Shown one piece after another: positions 62,788 through 64,000 of a stretch of DNA of 64,000 bases (the first letter of the stretch is position 1; the number at the start of each line of letters is the position of its first letter). The notes beneath the pieces were generated by a model. The model saw only the letters and a list, made by a program, of their open reading frames with translations, ran no database searches and was not told the origin of the DNA. Source of the DNA: Halictus rubicundus (lineage: Eukaryota > Arthropoda > Insecta > Hymenoptera > Halictidae); assembly GCF_050948215.1 (NCBI RefSeq), contig NC_135165.1, forward strand, positions 1,600,501-1,664,500. The letters run 5' to 3'. A program made the translations under genes and the position numbers.

Positions 62788-63624
62788 TTGTGATTTGCTG
62801 GGTTCGAGAAAGTGCTTCAGTTACCGTGATCTTGGTCTGACCGAGTGATTTAGGAACCTCCAGGTCTCTCGGGATTATAACATGTCCGAAACTTTCCTTG
62901 AGCTCGTTGGACCACACCGACAACCATTCTATGTCGTAGACGGTCAAATTGCCCGGCAGGACTATTTCGATGTCCTGGCCACGGTATTCTGCCAGCGAAT
63001 CCAATCTGAAACAAGAACAGCGTCGATCTCCCGAAAAGCGTACGCGTATCCGTTGATTATCGATCTCATCGACGCGTCGTGCAAGTATAGTAATCCGTAC
63101 TGTTTGCTTTACGAATCTCCCCGAGCTGCGGTATGCAGAATATCGTTCGAATTTTAGGAACAACATGATTTCCACGGTCGCTCGAACGCGACGCAGTTCG
63201 GAGAAGTATGACAGTGAACTTTTTTGGATACTGCAACTCGAAGCCAGCTGTGCCCAATACTTTTGCCGTATTGGATAAACTGTGCAGGCTAAACTGCGAG
63301 GTTCGCGGGACTATCTTAATTCCGAGGACGCGCATAGGTCCGCGGAAATTTCGCCGGCTCCACAGAAGGATTAAACGGTTGGTACTTGTTTATCTCGTTG
63401 GGCACTTTGATGCCGAACGTGTTGGGCTCCGTGCCGTTCCCGACCCAGAAGTGTGTGTCCTTGCCAGCCCCGTCGTAATGCAAATTCGGTATGTAGATAG
63501 TTCTGCTATCCAGGATGGAGATATTCCCGCTGCGAAGCCCGTGCTTCAGCCTCGAGAACTCCGACAGCATTCTGGCCTTCGGCACCGTCAGATTCTGCGG
63601 GATATTCACGACGGCTAAGCTCAT
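59726..63624 (-). CDS. Skeletor: Skeletor (DM13 and DOMON domains), 5' end missing
   Basis: Minus-strand exons 63624-63386, 63005-62825, 61712-61334, 61165-60845, 60598-60475, 60216-59922 and 59845-59726 join in phase to 552 residues. The order is a DM13 domain (LKHGLRSGNISILDSRTIYI, NLHYDGAGKDTHFWVGNG, VYDIEWLSVWSNELKESFG), a poly-Pro linker, a DOMON domain (VQWEIIDDDIQIRVSGRI, EDQYIMFGLSG, MIGGDVVVVAYD), then a cupredoxin-like C-terminal part (WYMNDLLVPKLIVERGQTYT, GELVWTVDEDTPDEVYYQCY). This matches Skeletor isoforms B/C. The last residues are a hydrophobic tail after GGAC, like a GPI-anchor signal. The first exon shown begins at a good acceptor (TTAATTTCAG) in phase 0 after an in-frame stop, so its ATG is probably internal, and a signal peptide and more DM13 sequence should lie beyond 64000. 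The 60475-60598 exon is short (124 bases). Confidence 0.92.
61899..62110. repeat. Decayed TTAA-type MITE in Skeletor intron
   Basis: It starts TTCAACCCTTAGCACTC and ends GAGTGGAAAGGGTTAA. The interior matches 56593-56822 (ATTGTTGTGGCA, CTCAATTGATTACTAAA, GACGGAAGAAAAATTT). Confidence 0.75.
62123..62463. repeat. TTAA-type MITE interrupted by a SINE-like insert
   Basis: Left end TTAACACTAGGTTTACGG and right end CCCGTAAATCTAGTGTTAA. With the insert and one target copy removed, it is about 229 bp and nearly the same sequence as 433-657. It lies in a Skeletor intron. Confidence 0.85.
62176..62276 (+). mobile_element. tRNA-derived SINE or tRNA retro-copy
   Basis: The 101-base insert is flanked by 11-bp near-identical repeats, TTACTTTAGAA (62165-62175) and TTACTTTACAA (62277-62287), which are target-site duplications. 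Inside are TGGCGCAGTGG, an A-box of tRNA genes, and GTTCGAATC, a B-box, at normal spacing. The T-arm and acceptor stems are mispaired, so it is not a working tRNA. The 3' part is AT-rich. Confidence 0.75.
62728..62784. repeat. (GA)n microsatellite in Skeletor intron
   Basis: Uninterrupted GA run about 40 bases from the donor of the second Skeletor exon in this window. Confidence 0.95.
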
Positions 63625-64000
63625 CTGAAATTAAGGACACGCTTGATCCCCTCAAAGACCTTCCAAACTCATCCTTTCCCGATTCTTTCGACTCGGCCGC
63701 CGGAAATAGCAACGTCCCCGAGCCTTCCCGTTTCGCTTTCCAACAATACCTTCAGCCGCGCCGACAACCCTCGAAAACTATGCTCGGTCTGTAGCTCGAT
63801 TATCGAAATTTCGAAAATTATCCCCACGAGATATCCGTGGGAAATACGTTACACGGGAACACGAGTTACCACCGAGGGGTGCCGCGATTCGTTTCTTCCG
63901 AATCGAAAGAGAATTCTGTTCTTTCGAGACGAATATTCTTCTCTTTCTCGTAGGAAATGGCGCGCGCGTCAGAGACGTTCTAATCGCCGCCGTGGCTGTG
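63625..64000. other. Skeletor intron, right edge of window
   Basis: No exon is seen. Under the Skeletor model this is intron sequence upstream (minus strand) of the exon at 63386-63624. Confidence 0.5.

Noticed and set aside
1..64000. Retroviral or other viral genes
   Set aside because: No reverse transcriptase, integrase, capsid or envelope-like frame was recognised on either strand.

Overview
This window is eukaryotic nuclear DNA from an insect, most likely an aculeate hymenopteran (ant or bee). The evidence is spliced genes with short GT-AG introns, insect-specific proteins (Ir25a, Skeletor), dense (GA)n/(CT)n microsatellites, and many short TTAA-flanked inverted-repeat elements of the kind common in ants and bees. 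I cannot name the species. I rebuilt gene models by hand from reading frame, splice consensus and phase, and from remembered family sequences; no alignment was run.

Layout. Positions 1-12.8 kb hold no gene I can support; they carry transposon relics and two tandem arrays with periods near 200 bp. Positions 12.8-18.5 kb (+) hold a four-exon ionotropic receptor most similar to Ir25a but with no amino-terminal domain. Positions 20.6-26.4 kb (+) hold a complete six-exon Ir25a co-receptor gene (926 aa). Positions 31.0-33.3 kb (-) hold an unrecognised four-exon gene with poly-Asn tracts. Positions 37.1-50.4 kb are a compact, AT-richer housekeeping block: Letm1 (+), Mob3 (+), the mitochondrial processing peptidase beta subunit (-), and Nup107 (+). 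The last two are divergent and share an 0.84 kb promoter interval. Positions 50.4-59.7 kb are a long stretch with no coding exon I can support. Positions 59.7-63.6 kb (-) hold the seven 3' exons of Skeletor (DM13 and DOMON domains); its 5' end lies beyond the window.

The most interesting part is the Ir25a pair. The two genes sit head to tail, about 2 kb apart. They share intron phases and one exon of identical length, and they carry a shared block of about 40 bp with an exact 18-bp core that fits the RFX X-box pattern. That block lies about 190 bp upstream of the Ir25a start and again about 3.2 kb upstream of the paralogue's first visible exon. Arrays of a GGTCA-N-TGACC palindrome, the shape of an inverted-repeat nuclear-receptor site, lie near both genes. 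The paralogue keeps ligand-site residues but has lost the amino-terminal domain and has an altered channel-gate motif.

Among the other genes, Letm1 and the processing peptidase act in mitochondria, Nup107 in the nuclear pore, and Mob3 in kinase signalling. Their neighbourhood looks like ordinary compact gene packing, not a pathway cluster.
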